Assembly (NCBI RefSeq): GCF_900100175.1
Contig: NZ_FNEM01000001.1
Span: 124,001-188,000 of the forward strand
Length of the DNA: 64,000 bases
Origin: Ferrimonas sediminum
Lineage (GTDB): Bacteria > Pseudomonadota > Gammaproteobacteria > Enterobacterales > Shewanellaceae
Direction of reading: 5' to 3'
Shown here: positions 1 through 8,543 of the stretch, piece after piece
Layout: the number at the start of each line of letters is the position of its first letter
Numbering within the stretch: position 1 is the first letter of the stretch
The notes under the pieces: model-generated
Databases searched by the model: none
Told to the model about the DNA's origin: nothing
Seen by the model: only the letters and a program-made list of their open reading frames with translations
Position numbers and translations under genes: made by a program

Positions 1-618
1 TTCCTCAAGGCCAAACTGCAGGAGATTGCGCCCAAGGGGTACGCCTATGACTTTGGCGGTCAGAGCCGTCAGTTTGAGACTGAAGGCAGCGCCCTGTACG
101 TGACCTTCGCCTTGGCCCTGCTGGTGATTTTCCTGGTGCTGGCGGCGCAGTTTGAAAGCTGGCGAGACCCAGTGGTGGTGCTGGTGACCGTGCCGCTGTC
201 GATCTTCGGCGCCATGATTCCGCTGTTTCTGGGGGCCGCCACCCTGAACATCTACACCCAGGTGGGTTTGATCACTCTGGTGGGGCTGATCTCCAAGCAC
301 GGCATCCTGATTGTGGAGTTTGCCAACCAACTGCAGCGGGAAGGACGGGATAAGGCCCAGGCGGTGATCGAATCTGCTGCCCTGCGTCTGCGACCTATCC
401 TGATGACCACCGCCGCCATGGTCTTGGGCGTCATGCCCCTGGTATTGGCGACCGGAGCCGGCGCGGTATCCCGGTTTAACATTGGCCTGGTGATCACCGT
501 CGGATTGTCGGTGGGCACCCTGTTTACCCTGTTTGTGGTGCCGGTGATGTACGCCCTGCTGGCCAAACGCATTGATGTCGGCGAAGAGGCGGCCCTGATG
601 CAGGAGACCCGCGCCTGA
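1..618 (+). CDS. RND multidrug efflux permease, C-terminal part
   Basis: The reading frame is open from the first base of the window, so the start lies to the left. The visible 205 residues are the C-terminal membrane part of an inner-membrane RND (AcrB/MexB-type) proton-driven efflux pump. Seen: the end of a periplasmic docking region, then hydrophobic helices, with the family-typical stretch AAQFESW at the start of the membrane block and a GLISKHGILIVEFAN segment that matches the conserved TM helix 11 region of these pumps. A further long helix ends in FVVPVMYALL. The stop is followed by a strong terminator, so this is the last gene of its unit. The substrate cannot be told from this part. 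Confidence 0.93.
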   Translation, partial: FLKAKLQEIAPKGYAYDFGGQSRQFETEGSALYVTFALALLVIFLVLAAQFESWRDPVVVLVTVPLSIFGAMIPLFLGAATLNIYTQVGLITLVGLISKHGILIVEFANQLQREGRDKAQAVIESAALRLRPILMTTAAMVLGVMPLVLATGAGAVSRFNIGLVITVGLSVGTLFTLFVVPVMYALLAKRIDVGEEAALMQETRA

Positions 619-652
619 GCTGACCGACAACGAACCTGACTTTGACGAGTCC

Positions 653-678
653 AAGCCACCCTTCGGGGTGGCTTTTTT
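653..678 (+). terminator. Rho-independent terminator after the RND gene
   Basis: A perfect 9-bp stem (AAGCCACCC / GGGTGGCTT) with a TTCG tetraloop is followed by a run of T. It lies 35 bases after the efflux pump stop. Confidence 0.9.
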
Positions 679-723
679 GTGTTCGAGTGTAAATATCTGA
701 ATTTATTCCTTGATCAAATCTAA

Positions 724-747
724 ATTATAATTATTATCATTCGCATT
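724..747. promoter_or_regulatory. Fur box upstream of TonB receptor
   Basis: Four consecutive hexamers ATTATA, ATTATT, ATCATT and CGCATT resemble the repeated NAT-rich hexamer of Fur boxes (consensus 19-mer GATAATGATAATCATTATC). They sit about 40 bases before the receptor start and overlap a possible -10 TATAAT at 726-731. Iron-dependent repression is inferred. Confidence 0.7.
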
Positions 748-785
748 CAAATGAATGGATGTGTCACTATTTAGGGGATTGGGAA

Positions 786-2978
786 ATGTTGTTTACTCCA
801 ACGCGTTTGGCCGTAGCCGTGATGGCGGCGATCAGCACCTGTGGGGCGGTTGCCGAAGAGAGCAAGGCCACGCTGTTTGATGACGTGGTGGTCTCCGCCA
901 GCCGTACCGGCGCTCAGAAAGCCGAAAAGGTGCCAGCCGCCATGGCGGTGGTCGATGCCGAACAGATTGAAAATCAACAGATGACCACCATCTCCGATCT
1001 GGTGCGCTACGAGCCCGGTGTCGACGTTTCCGGCAGTGGCCGCTTTGGTCTGCAGGACTTCACCATTCGCGGCATCGGTGGCAACCGGGTCAAGATCATG
1101 GTGGACGGGGTGGATCAGAGCAATGGCTACGATTCCGGCACTGAGTTTATGCGGGCCGGCCGCAACTTTGTCGACATGGATACCCTCAAGCAGGTGGAGA
1201 TCACCAAGAGTCCGGCGTCGACCCTGTACGGCAGTGATGCCATCGGCGGGGTGGTGGCCTTTACCACTAAGGATCCGGCCGACTATCTGGAGGCCGGTGA
1301 CGACACGACCCTGTCGCTGAAAGCGGGCTATACCGGTCGTGATCAGAGCTTTGCCGAAACCGTGACCCTGGCCAACCGCAGTGGCTCCTGGGAATCGCTG
1401 TTGCTGTACACCCGCCGGGACGGCAAAGAGACCGAAACCCAGGGCAGTGTCGGTGGCATCGGAGACGACCGCACCGAGGCCGATCCCATGGACATTACTT
1501 CCAACAACGTGCTGGCCAAACTGATCTATGCCGGCAGTGAGGCTCACCGGGTGGGGATGGTGGCAGAGCGTTACGATTCCAGCACCGAAGGGGAGTTGTT
1601 GTCCCTGAACGACGGTAACCCCGGCGAACCCGGCGTCACCTACGCCAACCAGATGGCGGACGACAGCAGCACACGAACCCGCGTCGGTCTGTTCCATGAC
1701 TGGGACGCCAATCTGAGCGCGTTCGATACCCTGAAATGGACCCTGGATTATCAGGACAGTGAATCGGATCAGGTGACCAGTAACTGGTATTCCTATTACC
1801 AGACCGATCGCCGCATGTCCCGTCAGTACCAGGAAACCAGTTGGCAGTTTTCTCTGGACATGGCCAAGGACCTGACCCTGGGCAGCAGCCGGCACGCCAT
1901 CAGCTATGGCATGGATCTGAATCGGGAAGATCTGGAAAACCTCAATGTGACCAGCTACGCCAGCGATAAGCCGACCGACGTCAGCCGCTATGCGCCAAAG
2001 GCGGAGGCGACCACCTATGGCCTGTATCTGCAGGATGAGATTACCCTGGGCGCACTGACGCTGATTCCGGGCCTGCGTTACGACAACACCGAGATGAAAC
2101 CGAATATCGACGAGTATTATCATGGTGGGGATGAGTTTAAAGATCACAACAGCGACAAGCTGACCTGGCGCCTGGGTACCCTGTATCAGCTGACGGACAA
2201 GCTGACCGGGTTCTTCAACTACGCTCAGGGCTTCCGCTCTCCGGATCTGAAAGAGATGTATTATGCAGAGGACAGCGGTCGCGGTTACGCCCTGCTGGCT
2301 AACCCGAACCTGGAAGCGGAAGAGAGCGATGCCTTTGAGCTGGGACTGCGTGGCACGTCCGAGTACGGTTCAGCGGAGCTGGTGGTGTTCTACAACCAGT
2401 ACGACAACTTCATTCAACAGACTGCAGATTACAGTAATCCCGCTTACCCTTATGGCCAGTTGCAGTACAACAACGTCGATGAAGCCACCATCAAGGGGGC
2501 GGAGTTTAAGTCCCAGCTGTGGCTGGACAGCCTGCTTGGGGCCCCCGAGGGCCTGAGTCTGAATCTGTCGGTGGCTTACGCCGACGGCACCAACGATACC
2601 GAGAACCAACCACTGAACGAGGTTGCACCGCTTAATGGGGTCATCGGTCTCGCCTTCGATCAGGCCGACGGCATCTGGGGCGGGACCCTGAACTGGACTC
2701 TGGTCCAGGGCAAGGATGAGTCCGACATCGCCGAGGCTACCGATGGCTTTGGTCGGCCGACGGACTCTTACGCCACCGCCGGCTACGGTGTGGTGGACGT
2801 GACCGGTTACTATAACGTCAGCGAGGCGTTCGTCATTCGTGGTGGGGTGTTCAACCTGCTGGATAAGAAGTACATCCAGTGGAGTGATGTCGGTGGCATG
2901 GAGGCGGGGCGGACCTACATGGATCGCTTCTCCCAGCCGGGCATCAATGTGGGCATCAGCGCCACTTACGCGTTCTGA
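786..2978 (+). CDS. TonB-dependent heme/hemoglobin-type outer membrane receptor
   Basis: A 730-residue outer-membrane receptor that takes up heme or an iron-protein ligand using TonB energy. The start at 786 is chosen over an in-frame ATG at 759 because AGGGGATTGGGAA lies just before it and a signal peptide follows directly (LAVAVMAAISTCGAVA). Next come a TonB-box-like segment (VVVSAS), a plug domain (about residues 40-160, with IRGIGGNRVKIMVDG and SPASTLYGSDAIGG) and a 22-strand-type barrel ending in phenylalanine. FRSPDLKEMY and NPNLEAEES match the FRAP and NPNL boxes of heme/hemoglobin receptors. No ABC transporter or TonB genes lie next to it. The ligand is inferred from family motifs only. 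The upstream Fur box suggests iron repression. Confidence 0.9.
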   Translation: MLFTPTRLAVAVMAAISTCGAVAEESKATLFDDVVVSASRTGAQKAEKVPAAMAVVDAEQIENQQMTTISDLVRYEPGVDVSGSGRFGLQDFTIRGIGGNRVKIMVDGVDQSNGYDSGTEFMRAGRNFVDMDTLKQVEITKSPASTLYGSDAIGGVVAFTTKDPADYLEAGDDTTLSLKAGYTGRDQSFAETVTLANRSGSWESLLLYTRRDGKETETQGSVGGIGDDRTEADPMDITSNNVLAKLIYAGSEAHRVGMVAERYDSSTEGELLSLNDGNPGEPGVTYANQMADDSSTRTRVGLFHDWDANLSAFDTLKWTLDYQDSESDQVTSNWYSYYQTDRRMSRQYQETSWQFSLDMAKDLTLGSSRHAISYGMDLNREDLENLNVTSYASDKPTDVSRYAPKAEATTYGLYLQDEITLGALTLIPGLRYDNTEMKPNIDEYYHGGDEFKDHNSDKLTWRLGTLYQLTDKLTGFFNYAQGFRSPDLKEMYYAEDSGRGYALLANPNLEAEESDAFELGLRGTSEYGSAELVVFYNQYDNFIQQTADYSNPAYPYGQLQYNNVDEATIKGAEFKSQLWLDSLLGAPEGLSLNLSVAYADGTNDTENQPLNEVAPLNGVIGLAFDQADGIWGGTLNWTLVQGKDESDIAEATDGFGRPTDSYATAGYGVVDVTGYYNVSEAFVIRGGVFNLLDKKYIQWSDVGGMEAGRTYMDRFSQPGINVGISATYAF

Positions 2979-3008
2979 TCCGGTTTGCATCATCGCTGAT
3001 CAGATCCC

Positions 3009-3034
3009 AAGGCTGCCTGCGGGCAGCCTTTTTT
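3009..3034 (+). terminator. Rho-independent terminator after the TonB receptor
   Basis: A 9-bp stem AAGGCTGCC / GGCAGCCTT with loop TGCG is followed by a T run. Confidence 0.88.
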
Positions 3035-3137
3035 GCGTTTAAAACGGCCAATTGCCTTGGTCGTATACCTTGGAAAAATAAAGCGTGCTAACGTGGGACT
3101 TTCGATATCTTTAAGGGCAACAAGCAGGAAGGTCGCC

Positions 3138-4256
3138 ATGTCGTTTAAGCCGTTTAACCCGCCGTCACGTACTTTGATGGGCCCGGGTCCGTCCGATGTT
3201 CACCCCCAGGTGCTGCAGGCCCTGGCCAAACCCACTGTGGGTCACCTGGATCCGACCTTCATCGCCATGATGGATGAGGTCAAGGCGCTGCTGCAGTATG
3301 CGTTCCAGACCGACAACCCCTTTACCATCGCCGTGTCTGCACCGGGCAGCGCCGGCATGGAAACCTGCTTCGTCAACCTGGTGGAGCCTGGTGAAAAAGT
3401 GATCGTATGTCGCAACGGCGTGTTTGGCGAACGGATGCGTCAGAACGTCGAGCGACTGGGCGGTGAAGCGGTGGTGGTGGACGACGCCTGGGGCACCCCG
3501 GTCAGCGTGGATAAAGTGGCGGCGGCGCTGCAGCAGCATCCGGATGCCAAGTTCCTGGCGTTCGTGCACGCAGAAACCTCCACCGGGGCGCTGTCGGACG
3601 CCAAAGCCTTGTGTGACCTGGCGCAGCAGCACGATTGTTTGTCCATTGTCGATGCGGTGACCTCCTTGGGGGGGGTTGAACTCAGGGTCGATGACTGGGG
3701 CATCGACGCCATCTATTCCGGCAGCCAGAAATGCCTCTCCTGCGTCCCGGGGATCTCCCCCGTGTCCTTTTCGCCCAAGGCGGTGGCCAAGCTGGAGGCC
3801 CGGCAGACACCGGTGCCCAGCTGGTTCCTGGATCAGACGCTGGTGATGGGGTACTGGAGCGGCACCGGTAAGCGCAGTTATCACCATACGGCCCCGGTCA
3901 ACAGCCTGTACGCCCTGCATGAATCCCTGCGCCTGCTCCATGAGGAGGGGCTGGAAAATGCCTGGGCCCGCCATGACCGCATGCATCAGAAGCTCAAGAC
4001 TGGCCTGGAGGGCTTGGGGTTGCGCTTTGTGGTGGAGGAAGCCCACCGTCTGCCTCAGCTCAATGCGGTCTATCTGCCGGAGGGGGTCGACGATGCCGAG
4101 GTTCGTGGCCAGCTGCTGAATCGCTTCAATCTGGAGATTGGCGCCGGTCTTGGGGACCTGGCCGGTAAGGCCTGGCGCATCGGCCTGATGGGTTATGCCG
4201 CCAGAGAGGAGAACGTGACTCTGTGCCTGGGGGCATTGGAAGAGGTGCTGAATTAA
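3138..4256 (+). CDS. Class V aminotransferase (alanine/serine-glyoxylate type)
   Basis: A 372-residue PLP-dependent aminotransferase of the alanine-glyoxylate / serine-glyoxylate / phosphonopyruvate group. The open frame runs further upstream to 3033, but ATG 3138 has a good ribosome site (CAGGAAGG) and the homologous N-terminus begins just after it (LMGPGPSDVHPQVLQAL). Visible motifs: HLDPTF near residue 37, SAPGSAGMETC (cofactor phosphate region), DAVTSLGG, and SGSQKCL with the probable Schiff-base lysine. The C-terminal domain has RIGLMGY. The exact amino donor is unknown. It stands alone between two terminators and converges on a leftward hydrolase gene. Confidence 0.9.
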   Translation: MSFKPFNPPSRTLMGPGPSDVHPQVLQALAKPTVGHLDPTFIAMMDEVKALLQYAFQTDNPFTIAVSAPGSAGMETCFVNLVEPGEKVIVCRNGVFGERMRQNVERLGGEAVVVDDAWGTPVSVDKVAAALQQHPDAKFLAFVHAETSTGALSDAKALCDLAQQHDCLSIVDAVTSLGGVELRVDDWGIDAIYSGSQKCLSCVPGISPVSFSPKAVAKLEARQTPVPSWFLDQTLVMGYWSGTGKRSYHHTAPVNSLYALHESLRLLHEEGLENAWARHDRMHQKLKTGLEGLGLRFVVEEAHRLPQLNAVYLPEGVDDAEVRGQLLNRFNLEIGAGLGDLAGKAWRIGLMGYAAREENVTLCLGALEEVLN

Positions 4257-4272
4257 GATTGATGCGCCCCAC

Positions 4273-4303
4273 AAAAAATCCGCAGCCAGGCTGCGGATTT
4301 TTT
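4273..4303. terminator. Bidirectional terminator between convergent genes
   Basis: The stem AATCCGCAGC / GCTGCGGATT with loop CAG is flanked by A and T runs on its two sides, so it can stop transcription in both directions. Confidence 0.88.
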
Positions 4304-4313
4304 CTTTTGGGCA

Positions 4314-5282
4314 TCAGAAGCGTTGCAGCCAGTCAGTCAAGGCCGATAACACCCGGCGGCGGATGGTGGGGGTCTCGATCAGCAGTTCGTGACGGGCATT
4401 GGGAAGTCGCAGCAGGCTGGTGTTGGTGCTGGCGTTGACCACTGACTCCATCACCTGATTGTCGACGATGGCGTCATTACCGGCCTGCATGACCAGGGTC
4501 GGAGTGGTGATCCGCTGGGCCTGGGACCGGATGCGATCCATGGCATTAAAGGACTCCAGCATCCAATGATTGGTGGGATCCCCCAATTGAAGCTCCGGTA
4601 TCTGCTGGTACAGGTCCAGAAAGTCCTGGTAGGCGTCGGCATCCTGGGTGAGCAGGTTACGCTCAAAGGGCTTGGGCTCGTAGTCGGTGCCGCCTGGAAT
4701 GTAGCCGGGCTCTCCGAACAGGCGGTTCCAGCGCGCCATCATCGCCAGCACCGGTTCCAGTGCCCATCGGGGGCCGGGTAGCTGGATGCCATACATGGGG
4801 GCTGAAAATACCGCCGCATCAAAGGTATCAGGATAATGCTGAAGGTACAGACTGCCGATGGCGCCGCCCATGGAGTGGCCCACCAGGTACAGTTTTTTGG
4901 GTTTCCGTGGCAGTACCTTAGTGTCGATGAAGGTGGTCATGTCGGCGACATAATCATCGAAGCGCTCCACATGCCCCATATCGGGGTTGCGGGTCAGGCG
5001 CTCCGACAGGCCCTGGCCACGGTGATCCCAGATGTAGACATCCAGTTCCTGCTCTAACAGCGCCTTAGCCAGGCCATGGTACTTGAGGTAGCCTTCGGAA
5101 CGCCCGCTGGCGATCACCACGGCTCCCCGGGCATTGGCCTGGGTCAGGGTGGCGTAGTTCAGGCGCATGCCGTCGACGCCGATAAAGTGCCCCTGGTGAG
5201 CCTGTTGCCATAACTGCGGGGAGGCCAGTGCGAGCTGAGTCATCGTCAATCCCATAAATAAAATCAGAAGGGTACGCAGCAT
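4314..5282 (-). CDS. Secreted alpha/beta hydrolase, lysophospholipase-like
   Basis: A serine hydrolase of the PldB / monoacylglycerol lipase (hydrolase_4) group, 322 residues from ATG 5282. An in-frame TTG at 5291 is an alternative start, and neither has a strong ribosome site. An N-terminal hydrophobic stretch (TLLILFMGLTMTQLALA) looks like a signal peptide. The nucleophile elbow GHSMGGAIG is near residue 140, DHRGQGLS lies in the oxyanion region, and a late D and H complete the triad (AGNDAIVDN, NARHELL). It likely cleaves lipid esters in the envelope; the substrate is inferred. It lies 14 bases after the DUF1244 gene, probably in one unit with it. Confidence 0.82.
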   Translation of the reverse strand: MLRTLLILFMGLTMTQLALASPQLWQQAHQGHFIGVDGMRLNYATLTQANARGAVVIASGRSEGYLKYHGLAKALLEQELDVYIWDHRGQGLSERLTRNPDMGHVERFDDYVADMTTFIDTKVLPRKPKKLYLVGHSMGGAIGSLYLQHYPDTFDAAVFSAPMYGIQLPGPRWALEPVLAMMARWNRLFGEPGYIPGGTDYEPKPFERNLLTQDADAYQDFLDLYQQIPELQLGDPTNHWMLESFNAMDRIRSQAQRITTPTLVMQAGNDAIVDNQVMESVVNASTNTSLLRLPNARHELLIETPTIRRRVLSALTDWLQRF

Positions 5283-5296
5283 AGCGGCCAAAATGA

Positions 5297-5602
5297 TTAC
5301 TGAGAAGCTTTGGCTTGCTGGCGTGCTTCAAATGCGGCCAACTGCTCTGGAGTGGCCTTTTGCTGGTATTTGGTTTTCCAGCTGTCATAGGACTCGCCGT
5401 AGACGATCTCCCTGGCTTGATCATAGTTGACCTCTTCGCCACGGGAGGCGGCCTCGGCCATGTACCACTTGGCCAGACAGTTGCGGCAGAAGTCCGCCAG
5501 AATCATCAGGTCGATGTTCTGCACCTCTTTGTGGTTGTCCAGGTGGCTGAGCAGGCGGCGGAAGGTGGCCGCCTCGATCTCGGTTTGGGTCTGCTTGTCC
5601 AT
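5297..5602 (-). CDS. DUF1244 family protein
   Basis: A 101-residue cytoplasmic protein of the DUF1244 family, which is common in proteobacteria and has no established function. The start at 5602 is set by the ribosome site AAGGAGAT just before it; the open frame extends 22 codons further without support. The diagnostic segment ILADFCRNCLAKWY, with two cysteines, is seen in the middle, followed by a charged helical C-terminus ending in KATPEQLAAFEARQQ. It precedes the hydrolase gene on the same strand with a short gap, so the two are probably co-transcribed. Confidence 0.85.
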   Translation of the reverse strand: MDKQTQTEIEAATFRRLLSHLDNHKEVQNIDLMILADFCRNCLAKWYMAEAASRGEEVNYDQAREIVYGESYDSWKTKYQQKATPEQLAAFEARQQAKASQ

Positions 5603-5797
5603 GGGGGAAATCTCCTTGTGATGGCACTGATGGGGATCAGTGTTGCGGTTTGTGCCCCTGTCCGTCAAGGCGCGCCCGTCAGTTTAGACCTGACTTGGCT
5701 CCGAGCGCCGGGGGTAAGCGGTAGTATCCGGGGTAAGTTGTTGCTAGTCTGAATCAAACGAGTGTTTAAACCAAAAGTGGACGAGGGAGAGCAGAGG

Positions 5798-6604
5798 GTG
5801 CAGTTTGAACAGTTTGGCCAGGGGTCGACCCGACTGGTGTTTTGTCATGCCAATGGGTTTCCTCCGGCGACCTACCGACGGTTGTTTGCCGCCCTCGGTG
5901 GCGGCGTTGAGGCGGCGCTGCTGGCCCCGCTGACGATGCCGGTGACCGAGGCCAAACAAGGTGCGTGGTGGTTGATGGCCGAGGATCTGGCGGCCTGGTT
6001 GTCGCGACAGCCAGAGCCGGTGGTGTTGGCTGGTCACTCCATGGGAGCGGTGGTGGCCTGCCTGGCCTCCATGCAGTGTCCGGATAGGGTGGCGGGCCTG
6101 GTGATGCTGGATCCGGTGTTCCTGCCGACCCGCTGGGTGGCGCCGATGCGTCTGATGCCGAAGCGATTCAAGTTGAAGCAGCCGATGGTGGCGCGAACCC
6201 TGAGGCGGCCCTACCGGTTTGAGGACCACGCCGGGGCGTTCGAATTTCATCGCGGCAAACGGGCCTTCGCCGGCATGGATGATCAAGCGCTTGAAGATTA
6301 CATCCATGCGGCTTTTGTTGCCGATGAGCAGGGGGTGTGTCTGCGTTACTCCCGTGAATGGGAAGCGCACATCTACCAGACCGCCCCCTGGATCTGGCCG
6401 CGTCTGAGCCGGCTCAAGGTGCCGACTCTGGCGATTCGGGGGGGGCGCAGCGATACGGTGACCCCGGCCAGTTGGGCCAGAATGCGGCGGTTGATGCCCG
6501 ATGCCACCTTGGTGCAACTGCCGGACTGCGGTCACCTGTTGCCCATGGAGCGGCCCGATGCCGTTGCCGAGGCCATCAATGCCTGGCTCGAACGACGGTG
6601 CTGA
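5798..6604 (+). CDS. Alpha/beta hydrolase
   Basis: A 268-residue cytoplasmic alpha/beta hydrolase. GTG 5798 is preferred because GAGGGAG lies 7 bases upstream. GTG codons at 5762 and 5777 are in frame but lack a site. Motifs seen: FCHANGFPPATY (strand-loop HXNG region), the nucleophile elbow GHSMGAVVA, VMLDPVFLP, the late acid region GGRSDTVTP, and the histidine DCGHLLPMERP. The set resembles the epoxide hydrolase / MhpC-like group. The substrate is unknown. It stands alone, divergent from the DUF1244 gene and convergent with the DUF885 gene. Confidence 0.85.
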   Translation: MQFEQFGQGSTRLVFCHANGFPPATYRRLFAALGGGVEAALLAPLTMPVTEAKQGAWWLMAEDLAAWLSRQPEPVVLAGHSMGAVVACLASMQCPDRVAGLVMLDPVFLPTRWVAPMRLMPKRFKLKQPMVARTLRRPYRFEDHAGAFEFHRGKRAFAGMDDQALEDYIHAAFVADEQGVCLRYSREWEAHIYQTAPWIWPRLSRLKVPTLAIRGGRSDTVTPASWARMRRLMPDATLVQLPDCGHLLPMERPDAVAEAINAWLERRC

Positions 6605-6649
6605 GGCAACGGCGTTTCGATCATGCCGCCCTCGGGCGGCGTGTTGGGG

Positions 6650-8404
6650 TTAAAGCGACCGTTGCGCCTCTATCCACTGGTTGATCTGAATCTCCAGTTG
6701 CGCCAGCGGTAGCGAGCCATTGGCCAGCACCGCATCGTGGAACGCTCGAAGATCGAAGCGGTCTCCGAGGTTGCGTTCGGCCTGATGGCGCAGCCGCAAG
6801 ATCGTCAGCTCGCCCATCTTGTACGACAGTGCCTGCCCGGGCCAGGAGATGTAACGGTCAATCTCGGTGGTGACGTTGTGCAGGGACAGGGCGGTGTTGG
6901 TGGCCATGTAATCGATGGCCTGTTGCCGGCTCCAGCCTTTGGCGTGAATGCCGGTATCCACCACCAACCGGCAGGCTCGCCACATCTCGTAGCTGAGACG
7001 ACCAAAATCGGCATAGTCGTCCTCATAAAAGCCCCCTTCGACCCCCAGTTTCTCCGAATACAACCCCCAGCCTTCGCCAAAGGCACTGATGTAATGAAAG
7101 CGCCGCAGCGGATGCACCTCGCCCAGCTCCTGGTTGAGGGCGATTTGAAGGTGGTGGCCGGGGACGGCCTCATGCAGGGTCAGGGCGGGCAGGGCATACA
7201 GGGGGCGCTTGTCCAGCGCATAGGTGTTGACCCAGTAGTACCCGGGCTGATGATCGCCGCTGGGACCGGAGTAGCGGCCGGTGGTGTACTTTGGGGCGAT
7301 CTCCGTCGGCACCGCCTGCACGCCATAGGGCGTGCGGGGCAGGGTGTTGAAAAATTGCGGCAGCATGGCATCGGCCCGCTTGGCCAGCCAGGCGGCTTCC
7401 CGTAGCAACTGCTCCGGGGTGTTGGCGTAGAAGCGGGGATCGGTGCGCAGGAAGTGCAGGAAGTCGGAGAAGCTGCCGTCAAACTCCAGCCTGGCGATGA
7501 TGGCGTCCATCTCGGCACGAATGCGTCGCACCTCGCTCAACCCCAGTTGATGCACCTGCTCCGGGCTCATCTCCAGGGTAACAAAGTGGCGCACCCGGTT
7601 GGCGTAGTACGCCCGGCCGTCGGGCAGGTCACTGGCGCCGATGCTGCTGCGGGCGCCGGGGCGGTACTCGTTCACAAAGAACGCCAGATAGGCCCGGTAG
7701 GCGGGCAGCACCTGGTTGGCCACCGCCTCCAGACCCTGTTGCCGCAGTAAGGTGAGCTGCGTCGGGCTAAAGTCGGCTTCGCTGAGCTGTGCAAAAGGGG
7801 CGTAATAGAGGCTGTCGGTGGCGGCGTCGGGCAGGTAGGCCTGAATCGACTCTTCAAAGCCCTGCAGTACTACCTGTGGCTGGGTATAGCCCTGAGCCAG
7901 CCCGCGTCGCATCCACTGCATCTGCTGTTCAAACAGCCGTGGCAGCTCATGGAGCCGGCTCAGATAGTGTTCGGCCTCGGTGGTCGTGGTCAGTGTGGTG
8001 CCCTGGGCGATGCTGGCGATGTAGTTGTGGAAGCCGCCTTCGGCATTCAGCGGCATGGTGTGTTCGTTGAAGCGGTAGCTGTCGATGCGGTTGTGCAGAA
8101 TCTCCAGGGCGATGGCCAGGTTGATGCGATTGTCGTCGGACAGCCGTTGGCGATCGATGGCATTGGCCCGCTGCAGCAGGACCAGGTTGGCCCGATAGTC
8201 CGCTTCCAGGGCGACGGCGGAGCGATCCTGCAGATGGGCGGCGGCTTGGGCATCGCCGAAGCGTTCCGCTTGTTGGGGGTCGCGACTGAGTTGCTGCTGC
8301 CAGATGTCGTCCATCAGCGGTGTGATGCGCTGATTGGCGTCCATGGGGGAGGTGGCGGCACAGCCGGTCAGCATCAGGGCGGCGCTCAAAAGCCAAATTT
8401 TCAT
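6650..8404 (-). CDS. DUF885 family lipoprotein, putative metal-dependent peptidase
   Basis: A 584-residue protein that starts with a lipoprotein signal (LLSAALMLTGC, lipobox LTGC), so it is probably anchored in the periplasmic face of a membrane. The DUF885 family carries a zinc-peptidase-like HExxH-related motif, seen here as TLHEAVPGHHLQ, with a downstream glutamate-rich segment (SAFGEGWGLYSEKLG) that could supply the third ligand. Peptidase activity is family-based inference. The length fits the family (about 580-600). The gene is monocistronic and divergent from add, with a 139-base gap between the two starts. Confidence 0.88.
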   Translation of the reverse strand: MKIWLLSAALMLTGCAATSPMDANQRITPLMDDIWQQQLSRDPQQAERFGDAQAAAHLQDRSAVALEADYRANLVLLQRANAIDRQRLSDDNRINLAIALEILHNRIDSYRFNEHTMPLNAEGGFHNYIASIAQGTTLTTTTEAEHYLSRLHELPRLFEQQMQWMRRGLAQGYTQPQVVLQGFEESIQAYLPDAATDSLYYAPFAQLSEADFSPTQLTLLRQQGLEAVANQVLPAYRAYLAFFVNEYRPGARSSIGASDLPDGRAYYANRVRHFVTLEMSPEQVHQLGLSEVRRIRAEMDAIIARLEFDGSFSDFLHFLRTDPRFYANTPEQLLREAAWLAKRADAMLPQFFNTLPRTPYGVQAVPTEIAPKYTTGRYSGPSGDHQPGYYWVNTYALDKRPLYALPALTLHEAVPGHHLQIALNQELGEVHPLRRFHYISAFGEGWGLYSEKLGVEGGFYEDDYADFGRLSYEMWRACRLVVDTGIHAKGWSRQQAIDYMATNTALSLHNVTTEIDRYISWPGQALSYKMGELTILRLRHQAERNLGDRFDLRAFHDAVLANGSLPLAQLEIQINQWIEAQRSL

Positions 8405-8543
8405 CCGATAATCCCTATTTCCATCTTGGTTTTTTAATTATTCTTAATCCGTCAGGGACGGCGACTTCATACTAAAACCAATTTCGGCGTTTGTTAATGG
8501 GTCGGTTTGGCCGGTTAACATCCCTTTACTAAAAAGCAGACTG

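Noticed and set aside
771-2147. 458-residue frame antisense to the TonB receptor
   Set aside because: Shadow frame with no motif or ribosome site.
6625-6640. GCCGCC / GGCGGC hairpin between the hydrolase and DUF885 genes
   Set aside because: Short stem and no T tract in either direction, so a terminator call is not supported.
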